This document shows, piece by piece, positions 24,960 through 34,044 of a DNA stretch of 64,000 nucleotides. The DNA comes from Microbacterium terregens (GTDB lineage Bacteria > Actinomycetota > Actinomycetes > Actinomycetales > Microbacteriaceae). The translations under genes were made by a program, and so were the position numbers. The notes beneath the pieces were generated by a model. The model worked only from the letters and a program-made list of their open reading frames with translations, searched no databases and was not told where the DNA came from. The DNA lies in contig NZ_BAAAWH010000001.1 in assembly GCF_039534975.1 (NCBI RefSeq), positions 3,437,490 through 3,501,489 of the forward strand, written 5' to 3'. The stretch's first letter is position 1, and the number at the start of each line of letters is the position of its first letter.

Positions 24960-25807
24960 TGCTGCACCCCCGCGTCCGCGTAGATCGCCCGGTCGACGGC
25001 CGCTGCGTCCCAGGCGCCCGCGCCTCCGGAGGGACGAACGGTGTTCACGATGGACGCCCCGCCGTCGGCCGCGTACACCTGTCCGGTCACGTAGGCCGAT
25101 TCATCACTGAGGAGGAAGGTGGAGACCGCCGCGATCTCCTCGGGTGTCCCGGCGCGACGCAAGGGGGTCGTCGATGCGCGCAGCTCCATGTCGTTCTTGC
25201 CGCCGGCGACGCTCGGTGCCGCGCGGAACAGCTCGGTGGGGACGATGCCTGGGGCGACGGCGTTCACGCGCACGCCCAGCGGCCCCCCGTACATCGCGGC
25301 GCTGTGGACAAGACCGACGACGGCGTGTTTCGACACGTGGTACGCGAACAGATCGGCACTTCCCTTCAGACTGGCAATCGAGGCGGTGAGCACAATGGAT
25401 CCCGGGGCTCCCGCTCGGCGGAACTCGCGGAAGGCGGCGCGGATGCCGAGGAAAGAGCCGCGCACGTTCACGCCCATCACCCGGTCGAACTCGTCGGCCG
25501 ACAGGTCGGGCAACTGCGTGAAATCACCGAAGATGCCCGCGTTGAGGTGGTGCAGGTCGACGCCCCCGAAGCGGTCCAGTGCCGCTGCCATGTAGCGCGC
25601 GACGTCGGATTCCGAGGACACATCGGCCTGGACCGCGATGGCGGGCCCCTGCACCTCCGTGGCGGTGCGCTCAGCCGCGTCGCTATCGATGTCGACGACC
25701 ACGACAGCGGCACCTTCCTCCGACAGCCGGTGCGCTGATGCACGGCCGAGGCCGCTTCCGGCCCCCGTTACGACCGCGGTGCGCCCGCGCAGCCCTCGAG
25801 AATTCAT
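24956..25807 (-). CDS. Short-chain dehydrogenase/reductase
   Basis: A 283-residue classical SDR. TGAGSGLGRASA is the cofactor motif (about residues 14-25), with VVDIDSD favouring NAD(H). The catalytic Ser lies in TASIASLKGS and YHVSK is the Tyr-Lys pair. A C-terminal extension of about 25 residues after the usual GG-(A/S) end is unusual but unstructured in appearance. It overlaps its neighbours by 4 bases. It probably oxidises a secondary alcohol of the pathway intermediate. Confidence 0.88.
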   Translation of the reverse strand: MNSRGLRGRTAVVTGAGSGLGRASAHRLSEEGAAVVVVDIDSDAAERTATEVQGPAIAVQADVSSESDVARYMAAALDRFGGVDLHHLNAGIFGDFTQLPDLSADEFDRVMGVNVRGSFLGIRAAFREFRRAGAPGSIVLTASIASLKGSADLFAYHVSKHAVVGLVHSAAMYGGPLGVRVNAVAPGIVPTELFRAAPSVAGGKNDMELRASTTPLRRAGTPEEIAAVSTFLLSDESAYVTGQVYAADGGASIVNTVRPSGGAGAWDAAAVDRAIYADAGVQQ

Positions 25808-26652
25808 GCCTGCGACCCCTTCCAGGTGCCGATGGTGGCGACGAGGTCGTCGAGACCGACGCCCCGCAGGGGTGTGAAGCGCGTCAACGTATCAGGGTCA
25901 TGCCCGGGCACCACGTGTTGCACCCGCCCTTCCCCGACGAGCTTGCCGACGGTGTCGAACCCCTCGTACATCTCCACGAGGTTCGCAACGGACGTGAACG
26001 GCATGTCTCGTTCGAGCTCTTCGTAGTAGTGCACGGCGTCGCTGGCCAGCAGGACCGGGCCCTGGTCGGTCTGCACGATGAGCGCGGACTGTCCGGGCGT
26101 GTGCCCGCCGATCTCGATCACGTCGATTCCGGACTCGATCCGTGTGCTTCCGGAGAAGGTGCGGACCCTGCCCGCCGCATGCAGCTCCTGCAGGGTGTGG
26201 AGCTCCGCATCTTCCGTGGAGTGGTGGAACTGCCGGCGCTGCGCGTGCTTGGAGCCCCAGAAGTCCAGCTCCCGCTGGGAGATCAGGAACTGCGCGTTCG
26301 GGAAGAGATCGAGGTTTCCGATGTGGTCGTAGTGGGCGTGCGTGATCACGACGCGGTCGATGCTCTCGGCCCGATGACCGAGACGCTCCAGAAGGTCGAC
26401 AGGCGGCACCAACGTCGTCCTCGATCGACGGGACCCGCCCTGCGGCGAGAAGCCCGTGTCGACGAGGACGACACCGCTGCTGCCTCGGATGAGCCAGACG
26501 AAGTAGTCCATGCGGATATCGCCATCCGCCTCCCCATAAAGCGGGTAGTTGAGGTACACCTCGCTGCGCGCGCCCACCCGCGTGCCGTACTTGGCGATGA
26601 CGACCTGGTGGGAGGCGGTGTGCGCGTCCGGGCGTCGCTGCTCTTCGGGCAT
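25804..26652 (-). CDS. Metallo-beta-lactamase-fold hydrolase, AHL-lactonase-like
   Basis: A 282-residue MBL-fold enzyme. THAHYDHIG is the HxHxDH zinc motif, and the later ligands are in EIGGHTPGQS, SDAVHYY and VVPGHDPDT. The overall layout is that of the N-acyl-homoserine-lactonase (AhlD/AttM) group, which hydrolyses lactone rings. In this context an intermediate lactone of the catabolic route is a more likely substrate than a quorum signal. It begins the overlap-coupled part of the operon; a candidate regulator site lies 30-45 bases upstream of its ATG. Confidence 0.87.
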   Translation of the reverse strand: MPEEQRRPDAHTASHQVVIAKYGTRVGARSEVYLNYPLYGEADGDIRMDYFVWLIRGSSGVVLVDTGFSPQGGSRRSRTTLVPPVDLLERLGHRAESIDRVVITHAHYDHIGNLDLFPNAQFLISQRELDFWGSKHAQRRQFHHSTEDAELHTLQELHAAGRVRTFSGSTRIESGIDVIEIGGHTPGQSALIVQTDQGPVLLASDAVHYYEELERDMPFTSVANLVEMYEGFDTVGKLVGEGRVQHVVPGHDPDTLTRFTPLRGVGLDDLVATIGTWKGSQA

Positions 26653-26682
26653 TCCTGCCTCCTTTCGTATCCGTCAGATTAT

Positions 26683-26698
26683 ATGATGATCATACAAT
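26683..26698. promoter_or_regulatory. Second copy of the putative GntR-site motif
   Basis: ATGATCAT is a perfect 8-bp palindrome (26685-26692 on one register), extended as GATCATACAAT to 26698. It sits between the alpha/beta hydrolase stop and the metallo-hydrolase start and matches the site at 22344-22354 at 10 of 11 bases. The surrounding sequence is locally AT-rich (TATATGATGATC), as expected of a promoter. Confidence 0.4.
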
Positions 26699-27709
26699 AT
26701 ACGGGATAGTGTCCGCCGGGGCGAGGAATCCGTCCAGTCGCTCCAGGAAGGCGTCGCGCCCACGCTCCGGGCGGTCGAGCAACAGGTAATGGGTCGTGCC
26801 CTCCGGCTCCCAGAGGTCGATCTCCTGGGCGTGGCAGAGATCCTCCACGAGCACGTCGATGTCCTCCTTGCGGGCGAGATCGTCGTACTCGGGGAGGACG
26901 ATCATCACGCGCGCAGAGACCTGACCGGCATGGAAGAGCCGCTGACCGTGCCCGGCCATCAGATGGAGGTCCTCGAGCATGCCGTTCGGGCTCCGATACG
27001 ACGGCGGCTGGCGCGTGCCAGACGTCGGGTCACCGTCGAGCAGCGCCTGCTGAAATGCGCGGAGCATGGCCGGATCACGCCAACTGTCCTTGTCCTCGAC
27101 GGGGATCTGCCTGTTCCAGTGGCCCTCAAGGCCGGCCAGCACGTTGAACTTGTATCCCCCGAAGTTCTCCGGGTTGAGGCGGTACGGATGTGCAGGATCG
27201 TCCCACCGCTCCGTGTCGCGGAACATGCGATGTCCACCCACTCCCCCATAGACGACGACGTAGAGGACGAGGTGGCTCACCTTCTCCGGCCGCAGCGAAG
27301 CAAGCATCGCGGCGCACGTGGCCCCGACACCCCACCCCAGAATGCCGACCTGCTTCTGCCCCGTCGCGTCGCGCAGGTGATCGACGACGGCATCCAGATC
27401 ACGCGTGATCTCGATGGTGCGCACGAGCGGCTTCTGCCCGAGAGGCTCCTCCTCCATCTCGGCCGGGCGCTCGGAGCGGCCGAATCCCCGAGCGTCCGGG
27501 ATGTAGCAGACGTGCCCCTTGCGGGCGAGGTCCTCCGCCAGCGATCCGCCGGGGACGGGCAGATCGAACTCACTCAGTCCCGGGATGGTCGTCCCGTGCA
27601 GGAGCACCATCGGAACGCGCGGAGCGGGGCCGTCGGGCCGCACCTCCCGCACGGCGATGGTGACCCCGTCGTCCGTGGTGACCGTGAAGTCCGTGCGTAT
27701 GACATCCAT
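26690..27709 (-). CDS. Alpha/beta hydrolase-fold protein lacking the nucleophile serine
   Basis: A 339-residue alpha/beta-fold protein. It has VLLHGTTIPG (oxyanion region), PDARGFGRSE, a possible acid in LPEYDDLARK and a histidine in GTTHYLLLD. At the nucleophile elbow it reads G-W-G-V-G (ILGWGVGATC) where catalytically active relatives have G-x-S-x-G, so the serine is glycine. It may be a non-hydrolytic member or use another residue. The ATG at 27709 is preferred because AAGGA lies seven bases before it. It leads the leftward operon and is divergent from the second metallo-hydrolase. Confidence 0.82.
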   Translation of the reverse strand: MDVIRTDFTVTTDDGVTIAVREVRPDGPAPRVPMVLLHGTTIPGLSEFDLPVPGGSLAEDLARKGHVCYIPDARGFGRSERPAEMEEEPLGQKPLVRTIEITRDLDAVVDHLRDATGQKQVGILGWGVGATCAAMLASLRPEKVSHLVLYVVVYGGVGGHRMFRDTERWDDPAHPYRLNPENFGGYKFNVLAGLEGHWNRQIPVEDKDSWRDPAMLRAFQQALLDGDPTSGTRQPPSYRSPNGMLEDLHLMAGHGQRLFHAGQVSARVMIVLPEYDDLARKEDIDVLVEDLCHAQEIDLWEPEGTTHYLLLDRPERGRDAFLERLDGFLAPADTIPYIV

Positions 27710-27822
27710 GTTCATTTCCTTTCGACCCGCAAAGCCCACCGCTTGACCCGGCATTCGCCGTAGCGGAGGATTGTTAATATGTATTACCGTCTGACATTCA
27801 ATGCCGAGAGCTTGGTCCCCGC

Positions 27823-28746
27823 ATGACGATCCCTCCCTCAGCGAGCGCGCCCGGATCGCGCGAGCCGATCCGCCGCATCCAGGTCGGCGACGCCGAGGTG
27901 TACCCGCTGGTGCAGCTGCGATATCGCGTCGACCCAGCGCGCTTCTTTCCGGAGATCACCCAGTGGTGCGTCGATCGGGACGCGTGGTACTGGCAGGAGC
28001 CGTACATCGTCGGTGGTGCTCTCGCGATCGACATGGGCGCGTTCCTCGTGCGCACCGCGGAGCGCACCATCCTCGTGGATGCCGGAATCGGCAATGACAA
28101 ACGCCGGCCGAACCCGGTGTTCGACAGGCGCCGAGACACCTGGATCGATGCGCTGGCCCGCACGGGCACGTCGCTCGAGGAGGTCGACACCGTGCTCTTC
28201 ACTCACCTGCACGTAGACCACGTGGGCTTCGCCACCAGTCTCCGCGGAGGCGAATGGACGCCGACGTTTCCCCACGCGACGTACCACACGACGGCGGCCG
28301 AGCTCGCCTACTGGCAGAGCACGGGAGCGGAAGAAGAAGTGGCACGCCTCGGCGACTACATCGGCGACAGCATCCTTCCTCTCGCGGACGCAGGCCGGCT
28401 GCAGCTCTCTTCGCCCGATGCTCGCATCAGCGAGCACGTGCGACTGGTCCCCGCGGCCGGCCACACACCCGGGAACGTCTGCATCGAGCTGCAATCGGCC
28501 GGCCGCAGAGCCGTCTTCTCGGGCGACATGATCCACCACGCGCTCCAGCTCGCCTTCCCCGCGCGCAGCACCGACTACTGCGTCGACCAAGAGGAAGCGA
28601 CCTCCGCCCGCCTCGACCTGCTCGCGGGCATGGGCCCGGACGATCTGCTCTTTCCCGCACATTTCCCTGGCTGCGTTCCCGGAAGGGTGGTCGCGCATGA
28701 CGACGGGACGTTCGGGTACGACCCGGAGTGGGGCGAAGCGGTCTGA
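27823..28746 (+). CDS. Metallo-beta-lactamase-fold hydrolase (second copy)
   Basis: A 307-residue MBL-fold enzyme with THLHVDHVGFAT as the zinc motif and later ligands in AAGHTPGNV, SGDMIHH and FPAHFPG. It resembles metal-dependent hydrolases annotated near aromatic or lactone catabolism rather than the AHL-lactonase-like copy at 25804. It is the only rightward gene in the middle of the island: divergent from the serine-less hydrolase (113 bases between starts) and convergent with the large cupin gene (35-base gap). Confidence 0.87.
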   Translation: MTIPPSASAPGSREPIRRIQVGDAEVYPLVQLRYRVDPARFFPEITQWCVDRDAWYWQEPYIVGGALAIDMGAFLVRTAERTILVDAGIGNDKRRPNPVFDRRRDTWIDALARTGTSLEEVDTVLFTHLHVDHVGFATSLRGGEWTPTFPHATYHTTAAELAYWQSTGAEEEVARLGDYIGDSILPLADAGRLQLSSPDARISEHVRLVPAAGHTPGNVCIELQSAGRRAVFSGDMIHHALQLAFPARSTDYCVDQEEATSARLDLLAGMGPDDLLFPAHFPGCVPGRVVAHDDGTFGYDPEWGEAV

Positions 28747-28781
28747 GAAGCGGCGGCCCTCCCTATCACGGGGCGAGCGGC

Positions 28782-29681
28782 TCACGGCAGCGGGTACTCG
28801 TCGGCGTTGACCACCCAGCCCTCCTTCAGCGAGAAGTCCAGGCGAGGAGGCGAGAAGATATCGAGCATCTGGTTGGTCTCGGACGCCACAGACTGGCTGG
28901 TGTGGATGACCTGAGCGGGGATCACCGTCACGGACGGCGCCGCGCAGGGCTCGTGCTGGTCGTCACGCCACGCCGACCGGCGCGTCGTCCACGGCCAGCG
29001 CAGGTGGTGGATGAACTCCCCTTGCATGACGAACGAGCACTGCTCGAAGTCGTCGTGGGAATGCGGCGAGAGCCGATTGGCGTCCCGCGGGCCGGCTGAG
29101 GGCTCGAAGATGTTGACCATGAAGGTCGTGCACCGAAACACACGAAACCCGGGCTTTGCGGGCGCCGGTCCGGACAGATCGTAGACCCGCACCCGGTAAC
29201 CGTCGACGGGCGCCGGCCACGGCACGAGCGGCGCGAGATTCAGATGCGCTGTGGCGTAGGCCTGCGCATTTGCGGCCATCGCGGTCAGGTCCTCGGCACG
29301 GTGGGAGAGCATCCGGATGACTCTCCCCTCTCCCCGCACCGTCACGGTGCTATCGCCGGGCGGAACGATCACGAGGCTGCGCCCGTTCGCTTCAGCACGC
29401 TCGCTGGGAGTGGACACCACGGCGGTGATGCCCTCGCCGGGCAGATACAGTACGTACTCGTCTGCCTGCCCTGTGCGCTCGAGGGTGAGTTCGCCGGCCA
29501 GTTCCGTGTACTCGATCACGAAGTTCTGGCCCCGCGCGTACCAGGTGCGGCGGTTGTCGTCGCTGATCTGCGGGGGCTCGGCGTAGAAGCGCACGTAGTC
29601 CGCCTCCGAGAACTCAGATGCGGCAGGCACCTGGCTGGCGGTCTTCTGCAGTGTGGCTCTGGGATCAGAGGGGTCATACAT
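28782..29681 (-). CDS. Cupin-domain protein, about 300 residues
   Basis: A 299-residue protein with two beta-rich halves. The C-terminal cupin is clear: SPHSHDDFEQCSFVMQGEF gives the His-His-Glu metal motif and IPAQVIHTSQ the late histidine. The N-terminal half has hydrophobic strands (LTLERTGQADEYVLYLPGEG) but no evident metal ligands, so it may be a degenerate cupin. Enzymes of this shape include dioxygenases and isomerases. It is the last gene of the long leftward operon that begins with the binding proteins at 39.6 kb and overlaps the CMD gene by 8 bases. Confidence 0.8.
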   Translation of the reverse strand: MYDPSDPRATLQKTASQVPAASEFSEADYVRFYAEPPQISDDNRRTWYARGQNFVIEYTELAGELTLERTGQADEYVLYLPGEGITAVVSTPSERAEANGRSLVIVPPGDSTVTVRGEGRVIRMLSHRAEDLTAMAANAQAYATAHLNLAPLVPWPAPVDGYRVRVYDLSGPAPAKPGFRVFRCTTFMVNIFEPSAGPRDANRLSPHSHDDFEQCSFVMQGEFIHHLRWPWTTRRSAWRDDQHEPCAAPSVTVIPAQVIHTSQSVASETNQMLDIFSPPRLDFSLKEGWVVNADEYPLP

Positions 29682-30102
29682 GGTCGACGCCTTTCGGTGA
29701 AATGCGCGGAGGTAGCAACCCTTCTTCCGCGAGGATGCGTTCCGCGACCCGGAACGAGGAAAGCGCGGCCGGGGCGCCGCAGTAGGGACCGGTATGGAGC
29801 AGCACCTCTCGGATGTCCTCGACCGTGCACCCGTTTGTTAGTGACGCCCGTACGTGCATCTCGAGTTCTTCCGGCCGATTGAGCGCCACGAGCATCGCGA
29901 TGGTGAGCAGGCTCCGGGTGCGACGGTCGAGGACTTCCTCCCGTGTCCAGACGTCCGCCCAGACCGCGCTGGCCAGCCAGTCCTGCACCGGCCGATTGAA
30001 CTCATCGGCGAAGGTGTAGTTGGCATCGACCAGCACATCGCCGAACATGTCGCGGCGCCGCACCTCGCCGGCTCGTACGCCCTCCGCTTCGCGAGGCCTC
30101 AT
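29674..30102 (-). CDS. PcaC-like CMD-fold protein
   Basis: A 142-residue CMD-fold protein: FADEFNRPVQDWLASAVWADVW, then SLLTIAMLVALNRPEELEMH and GCTVEDIREVLLHTGPYCGAPAAL. It is clearly related to the protein at 23246, sharing the LNRP-E-L segment and the closing FR-AERIL helix. It also sits beside a cupin gene. Overlaps of 4 and 8 bases tie it to the DUF6282 gene before and the cupin gene after. A decarboxylation or ring-lactone step is plausible. Confidence 0.87.
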   Translation of the reverse strand: MRPREAEGVRAGEVRRRDMFGDVLVDANYTFADEFNRPVQDWLASAVWADVWTREEVLDRRTRSLLTIAMLVALNRPEELEMHVRASLTNGCTVEDIREVLLHTGPYCGAPAALSSFRVAERILAEEGLLPPRISPKGVDHV

Positions 30103-31061
30103 GCCGGTGCGTCCAGACCAAGCAGCTGGCGGCCGTTCGTCCCGACCATCGTGCGAATATCGGATGCCGCGTACCCTTCATCCAGCATCCGGCGCACCAT
30201 CCGGCGGAACCCAGTCACCGGCAGGATGCTGTTGGCCTGCCCCAGATCGGAGGAGAAGATGGTCCCGTCCGGACCGCACGCCTCGAGGTACGGCAGGATC
30301 GCCTCGTGCGTAAGCGGGGACTCCGCTCGACCGACGGCCAGGGCGAGGCAGTGCTCCACCTTCGCGCCGAGCCCCACCCACTCGCCGCAGCGCTCGGGAG
30401 ACGCCCCGATGATGAAGGTCGGGTGGCTGACGACGATGGAGCTCACTCCGGCGTCGTGCGCACCTCGGACGAGCACGTCGATCTCGTCTGCAGTGAGATG
30501 TCCGGCGTTCAGGATCGCATCGTGGTTCTTGATCACATCGAAAATGTCGTGGACCTCGGGCACCAGCTCGCCGTGCTCACCGAGGATAGAGATGGGCTCG
30601 TGTTCGCGCAGGCCAAGGTTCGTCGTCGGGAACCGGCTGTTGTGGTGAACGTGATGGAAGTCGATGTGCGCCTGAGATGAGATCGTCGGAAACCACACGA
30701 CCTTCGCCCCGAGCGCGAGGTGAAGCTCGACGGCATACGGGTTGAGGCCGCCGATAGTGCGATTGAGCGCAATGCCGGAGAAGACGTGGATGCCGACGTC
30801 GGCCAAGCCCGCGTCGTGCAGCGCGAGCACATCGGTCTGCATCGAGGCGTGGTGGGATTTCACGACGATGGCGGAGAACCCCTGCTCAGCCGCGTCCCGG
30901 GCCGCGTCGAGAATGCCGATGCGTCGAGGAAAGGGGCTAGGGCTCGGGTGCACGTGGAGGTCGACGGCGCCCTGCAGGATCGCATCGACCTCCTCGTCCT
31001 CGTGCAGACGATCCGCATCGAGGTCCTCGCGGTAGAGATGTGAAAGGGCATTGATGGTCAT
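30099..31061 (-). CDS. DUF6282-family amidohydrolase-like protein
   Basis: A 320-residue TIM-barrel-type protein. AVDLHVHPSP is the HxH metal motif (about residue 35); VVKSHHAS, ILNAGHLT and SSDLGQ supply further metal and catalytic positions in the order of amidohydrolase-like enzymes. The RRIGILDAARDAAEQGFSAIVVKSHH stretch is characteristic of the DUF6282 group. The family has no established reaction that I know of; a hydrolase or decarboxylase activity on an oxidised catabolite is likely. It is separated from the cyclase gene by 39 bases with a Shine-Dalgarno. Confidence 0.83.
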   Translation of the reverse strand: MTINALSHLYREDLDADRLHEDEEVDAILQGAVDLHVHPSPSPFPRRIGILDAARDAAEQGFSAIVVKSHHASMQTDVLALHDAGLADVGIHVFSGIALNRTIGGLNPYAVELHLALGAKVVWFPTISSQAHIDFHHVHHNSRFPTTNLGLREHEPISILGEHGELVPEVHDIFDVIKNHDAILNAGHLTADEIDVLVRGAHDAGVSSIVVSHPTFIIGASPERCGEWVGLGAKVEHCLALAVGRAESPLTHEAILPYLEACGPDGTIFSSDLGQANSILPVTGFRRMVRRMLDEGYAASDIRTMVGTNGRQLLGLDAPA

Positions 31062-31100
31062 GAGTGGTCCTTCGTTGGTCGGAGTCGGGCGGTGAGGAGG

Positions 31101-32075
31101 TCACCGAATGGCGAGCGCGTTGGGTGGAGACCCGACAGCGCCGACGAGATTGAGCGGCTTGGCCGTGAGAAAGAACTCGTACCGCCCGTCGGCCGCGCAT
31201 GCGCGGGCGAGGGGTTCCAGTCGCCACAGTTCCCCGAGCATGAGGCCCAGGAGGGGGATGACAAAGCGATGCATCATGCCGTTGTGGCTGGGTCCCCGCT
31301 CGGGCAGCTGTTCCCCGGGCGAGAAGAAACCGGAGTCCGGATCTACGGGGAACGCTTCGAGCCCCGGGTTGTCGGCGGCGACGAGGCTGAACTGGCTGTC
31401 CCACAGCCATTCGAGCATGGCGCGCGATTGGTGCAGCCCCGCCGATCCTCGTTGCCGTTCCTCCGGGGTTCGAGAGAGGTAATTCTCGGCCCATCCGGTG
31501 TGGAGCAGCAGGATGTCACCCGACCGGAACGCCAGCTCCTGATGTGCAGCGGCGGCCTCAAGGATCTGCGGTGTGAAGGCCTCGGTCCGGGGCATCTCGA
31601 GCCCACGATCGGCATAGTACTTCGTCATGTCCAGAAGCACTCCGCGCCCAGCGATTCCGCGCTCCGACGCATGGTGGAGCCCGAGCCGTGGGGTTCCCTC
31701 GGCGATCTCGTCGTCCGCGACGCCGTCGTAGAATCCGGCTTCTGGATGCCGTATATGACGCAGTCCGTCGATCTGCGAGCTGGACTGCAGGTAGAACGAG
31801 TCGAGCCAGTCATCCCGGTGGTTCGGGTTGTTCGAGAAAATCGTGTGCCGCGCGGCGGGACGCGTACCCGAGATGCTCGGCACGAAGGTGTTCACGGGGT
31901 AGTCCAGACTGATCACCTCGCCGGTCCGCACCAACGCGGCCGCCTCCCGCGTCTGTTGCGAGGTGAGGAAGTTGAGCATGCCGAGATCGTCGCGGTCTCC
32001 GAATGCCCCCCACACTGTTCCGGGCGGGGCATCCGTACGCTCTCGGTAATGTTCGTACGGCTCGACGGCGGTCAT
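31101..32075 (-). CDS. Cyclase-family hydrolase (kynurenine-formamidase-like)
   Basis: A 324-residue member of the cyclase/kynurenine-formamidase superfamily. The substrate and metal region reads QSSSQIDGLRHIRH, a variant of the HxGTHxDxPxH motif with Q-x-D-x-L-x-H; later come GRGVLLDMTKYY and SGDILLLHTGW, both typical. Proteins of this longer subgroup hydrolyse amides or lactones. It overlaps the ABC ATPase gene by 4 bases, so hydrolysis is coupled genetically to uptake. Confidence 0.85.
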   Translation of the reverse strand: MTAVEPYEHYRERTDAPPGTVWGAFGDRDDLGMLNFLTSQQTREAAALVRTGEVISLDYPVNTFVPSISGTRPAARHTIFSNNPNHRDDWLDSFYLQSSSQIDGLRHIRHPEAGFYDGVADDEIAEGTPRLGLHHASERGIAGRGVLLDMTKYYADRGLEMPRTEAFTPQILEAAAAHQELAFRSGDILLLHTGWAENYLSRTPEERQRGSAGLHQSRAMLEWLWDSQFSLVAADNPGLEAFPVDPDSGFFSPGEQLPERGPSHNGMMHRFVIPLLGLMLGELWRLEPLARACAADGRYEFFLTAKPLNLVGAVGSPPNALAIR

Positions 32076-33232
32076 CGCGCCGCCTTCGGCAGGGGTCCGC
32101 CGACATTGGCCAGCTCGACTTCGAGGTCAAGTCCTCCTCGATGAAGCAGGTCCGGGTCGGGGGTAACGAAGCGCTGGTCATCCGTATGCCACGCCGCCCA
32201 CGCCGCCTGACCGGGGCTGAGCATCCGTCCGATGCCGGACTCGAGCCGGGCGGTCCCGTAGGGTCCATCGACGAAGCGGAAGTCCACGCGCGTCGACGAT
32301 CCAAGGTGGGAGACGTCCACGATGGCGATCGGGAACGCGTTGCGCTCGGGGGTCGCGATCGACTCGTCACCGATCAGCACGTTCTCCGGACGGATGATCA
32401 GGAGCGAGTCGCGTGCGACGATCGGCCGGCTCGCCACCACTCGCCGGCCGTGCCATTCATATCCACCGTCTGTGGTGAACGTGCCGTCCAGGACGTTGGC
32501 CTCTCCTAGGAACTCCGCGACGAACTGTGTGCCTGGATCGTCATACAGCTGTGTCGGACTGCCCACCCGCTCGATGCGCCCCTTGTTGAACACGGCGATC
32601 TTGTCGGAGAGGAACATGGCCTCGTCCTGGTCGTGCGTTACAAACACGAACGTGAGGCCCAGTTCCCGGTGCAGCTTCTTGATCTCAGCTTGCAGTTGGT
32701 GACGCAGCTTCCGGTCCAGAGCCCCGAGCGGCTCATCCAAGAGCAGCACCGACGGAGAGAACACGGTCGCACGGGCGAGAGCAACGCGCTGCCGCTGACC
32801 GCCGGACAGCTCGGCGGGCTTGCGCGCCTCAAACCCGGCGAGCCCGAACCTGAAGAGCACGTCGTGCACGAGGTCGCGGATCTCGGACTTCGCGGTCTTT
32901 CGCTGCCGGAGCGGAAAAGCCACGTTATCGAAGACGGTCATGTGGGGAAAGAGCGCATAATCCTGGAACACCATGCCGAAGCTCCGCTTATTGGGCGGCA
33001 CCGCTACAAGATCCTGATCGTTGACGCGAATATCGCCGGCAGTCGGCTGGAGAAAGCCGGCGAGCAGGTTCAATGTGGTTGTCTTGCCCGAACCGCTGGG
33101 CCCCAGCAGGGTCATGAACTCCCCAGGCTCGATCGTGAGGTTGATCGAGTCGACTGCAGGTGTCGCGGTGTTGCGGTACTGCAGAACCAGATCGCGGATC
33201 TCAATCCGTCCGGCTTTCATCGAAGTGCTCAT
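32072..33232 (-). CDS. ABC transporter ATP-binding protein, PotA-like
   Basis: A 386-residue ATPase. Walker A LLGPSGSGKTTT is at residues 42-53, the signature is LSGGQRQRVALARA, Walker B SVLLLDEPLGALD, the H-loop VTHDQDEAM, followed by a C-terminal TOBE region (LLIIRPENVLIGDE). This architecture belongs to importers of the spermidine/putrescine/iron or thiamine type. It drives the two permeases directly upstream (1-base TGATG overlap) and presumably serves the two periplasmic-type binding proteins further up. Confidence 0.94.
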   Translation of the reverse strand: MSTSMKAGRIEIRDLVLQYRNTATPAVDSINLTIEPGEFMTLLGPSGSGKTTTLNLLAGFLQPTAGDIRVNDQDLVAVPPNKRSFGMVFQDYALFPHMTVFDNVAFPLRQRKTAKSEIRDLVHDVLFRFGLAGFEARKPAELSGGQRQRVALARATVFSPSVLLLDEPLGALDRKLRHQLQAEIKKLHRELGLTFVFVTHDQDEAMFLSDKIAVFNKGRIERVGSPTQLYDDPGTQFVAEFLGEANVLDGTFTTDGGYEWHGRRVVASRPIVARDSLLIIRPENVLIGDESIATPERNAFPIAIVDVSHLGSSTRVDFRFVDGPYGTARLESGIGRMLSPGQAAWAAWHTDDQRFVTPDPDLLHRGGLDLEVELANVGGPLPKAAR

Positions 33233-34044
33233 CAGTTTCCGTCCTTTTTGGTGCGCTGTTCACGTCGGAGCCAGCTCAGCTGCACCAGCAGCACAGCGAC
33301 ACTGACTGCGACGACGAGAATTGTGGATGCGGCGGTGATGGTCGGGTCGGCCTCTTCTACGACGCTGTCGAACATCTTCACGGGCAGTGTGACCACCCCT
33401 GGGCCCTGCAGCAGGAGCGCGATGACGAGCTCATCGAACGACGACACGAACGCGAACACGGCCCCCGCCACGACGCCCGGCATGATCAGCGGCAACGTGA
33501 CAGTGCGGAACGTCGTGAGCTGCGATGCCCCAAGGCTCAACGCGGCCGAGGTGAGAGACCGGTCATACCCCTGCAGTCGCGCCCAAACGGCGATTACGAC
33601 AAAGGGGATCGCCAGACACGTCTGAGCGAAGACTAGGCCGTGGATCGTTCCGCTCATTCCGAGCTGGAGAAAGAACGCGTAGGCGGCTAGAGCGATAAGG
33701 ATATTCGGAATTGCCAATGGAGAGACCAGGATGCCGAGCCCTACGATGCGAGCCTTGCGGGTCATTCGATGGAGGCCGAACGACGCCAGTGTCCCGATCA
33801 CGAGAGCGAGAGGCGTGACCAGCGCCGAGACCTGCAACGACGTGACCACTGCCCGCTGCCACCCGCTGTCGGTGACGAGATTCTCGTACCAGCGCAGCGA
33901 CCATCCGGGAGGAGGGAACTGGAAGGAACTGCCGCTCGAAAGACTCATGGGCACGATGAGCACCGCGGGAAGCAACAGAAGTGCGGCCACGAGGATGACG
34001 GCGATGCCCAGCGGCGTCCATGGCCGCAAGGGTTTGGTAATCAT
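33232..34044 (-). CDS. ABC transporter permease, PotC-like
   Basis: A 270-residue membrane protein with six predicted helices. The EAA-loop, which contacts the ATPase, reads ALSLGASQLTTFRTVTLPLIMPG. It starts at ATG 34044, overlapping the partner permease by 4 bases. The open frame extends much further upstream, but only over the partner gene in another frame. It forms the translocation pore with the protein at 34041. Confidence 0.92.
   Translation of the reverse strand: MITKPLRPWTPLGIAVILVAALLLLPAVLIVPMSLSSGSSFQFPPPGWSLRWYENLVTDSGWQRAVVTSLQVSALVTPLALVIGTLASFGLHRMTRKARIVGLGILVSPLAIPNILIALAAYAFFLQLGMSGTIHGLVFAQTCLAIPFVVIAVWARLQGYDRSLTSAALSLGASQLTTFRTVTLPLIMPGVVAGAVFAFVSSFDELVIALLLQGPGVVTLPVKMFDSVVEEADPTITAASTILVVAVSVAVLLVQLSWLRREQRTKKDGN

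Noticed and set aside
25804..26652. Quorum-quenching AHL lactonase as a specific function
   Set aside because: The fold and zinc motif fit, but the operon context points to a catabolic lactone; specificity cannot be read from the motif.
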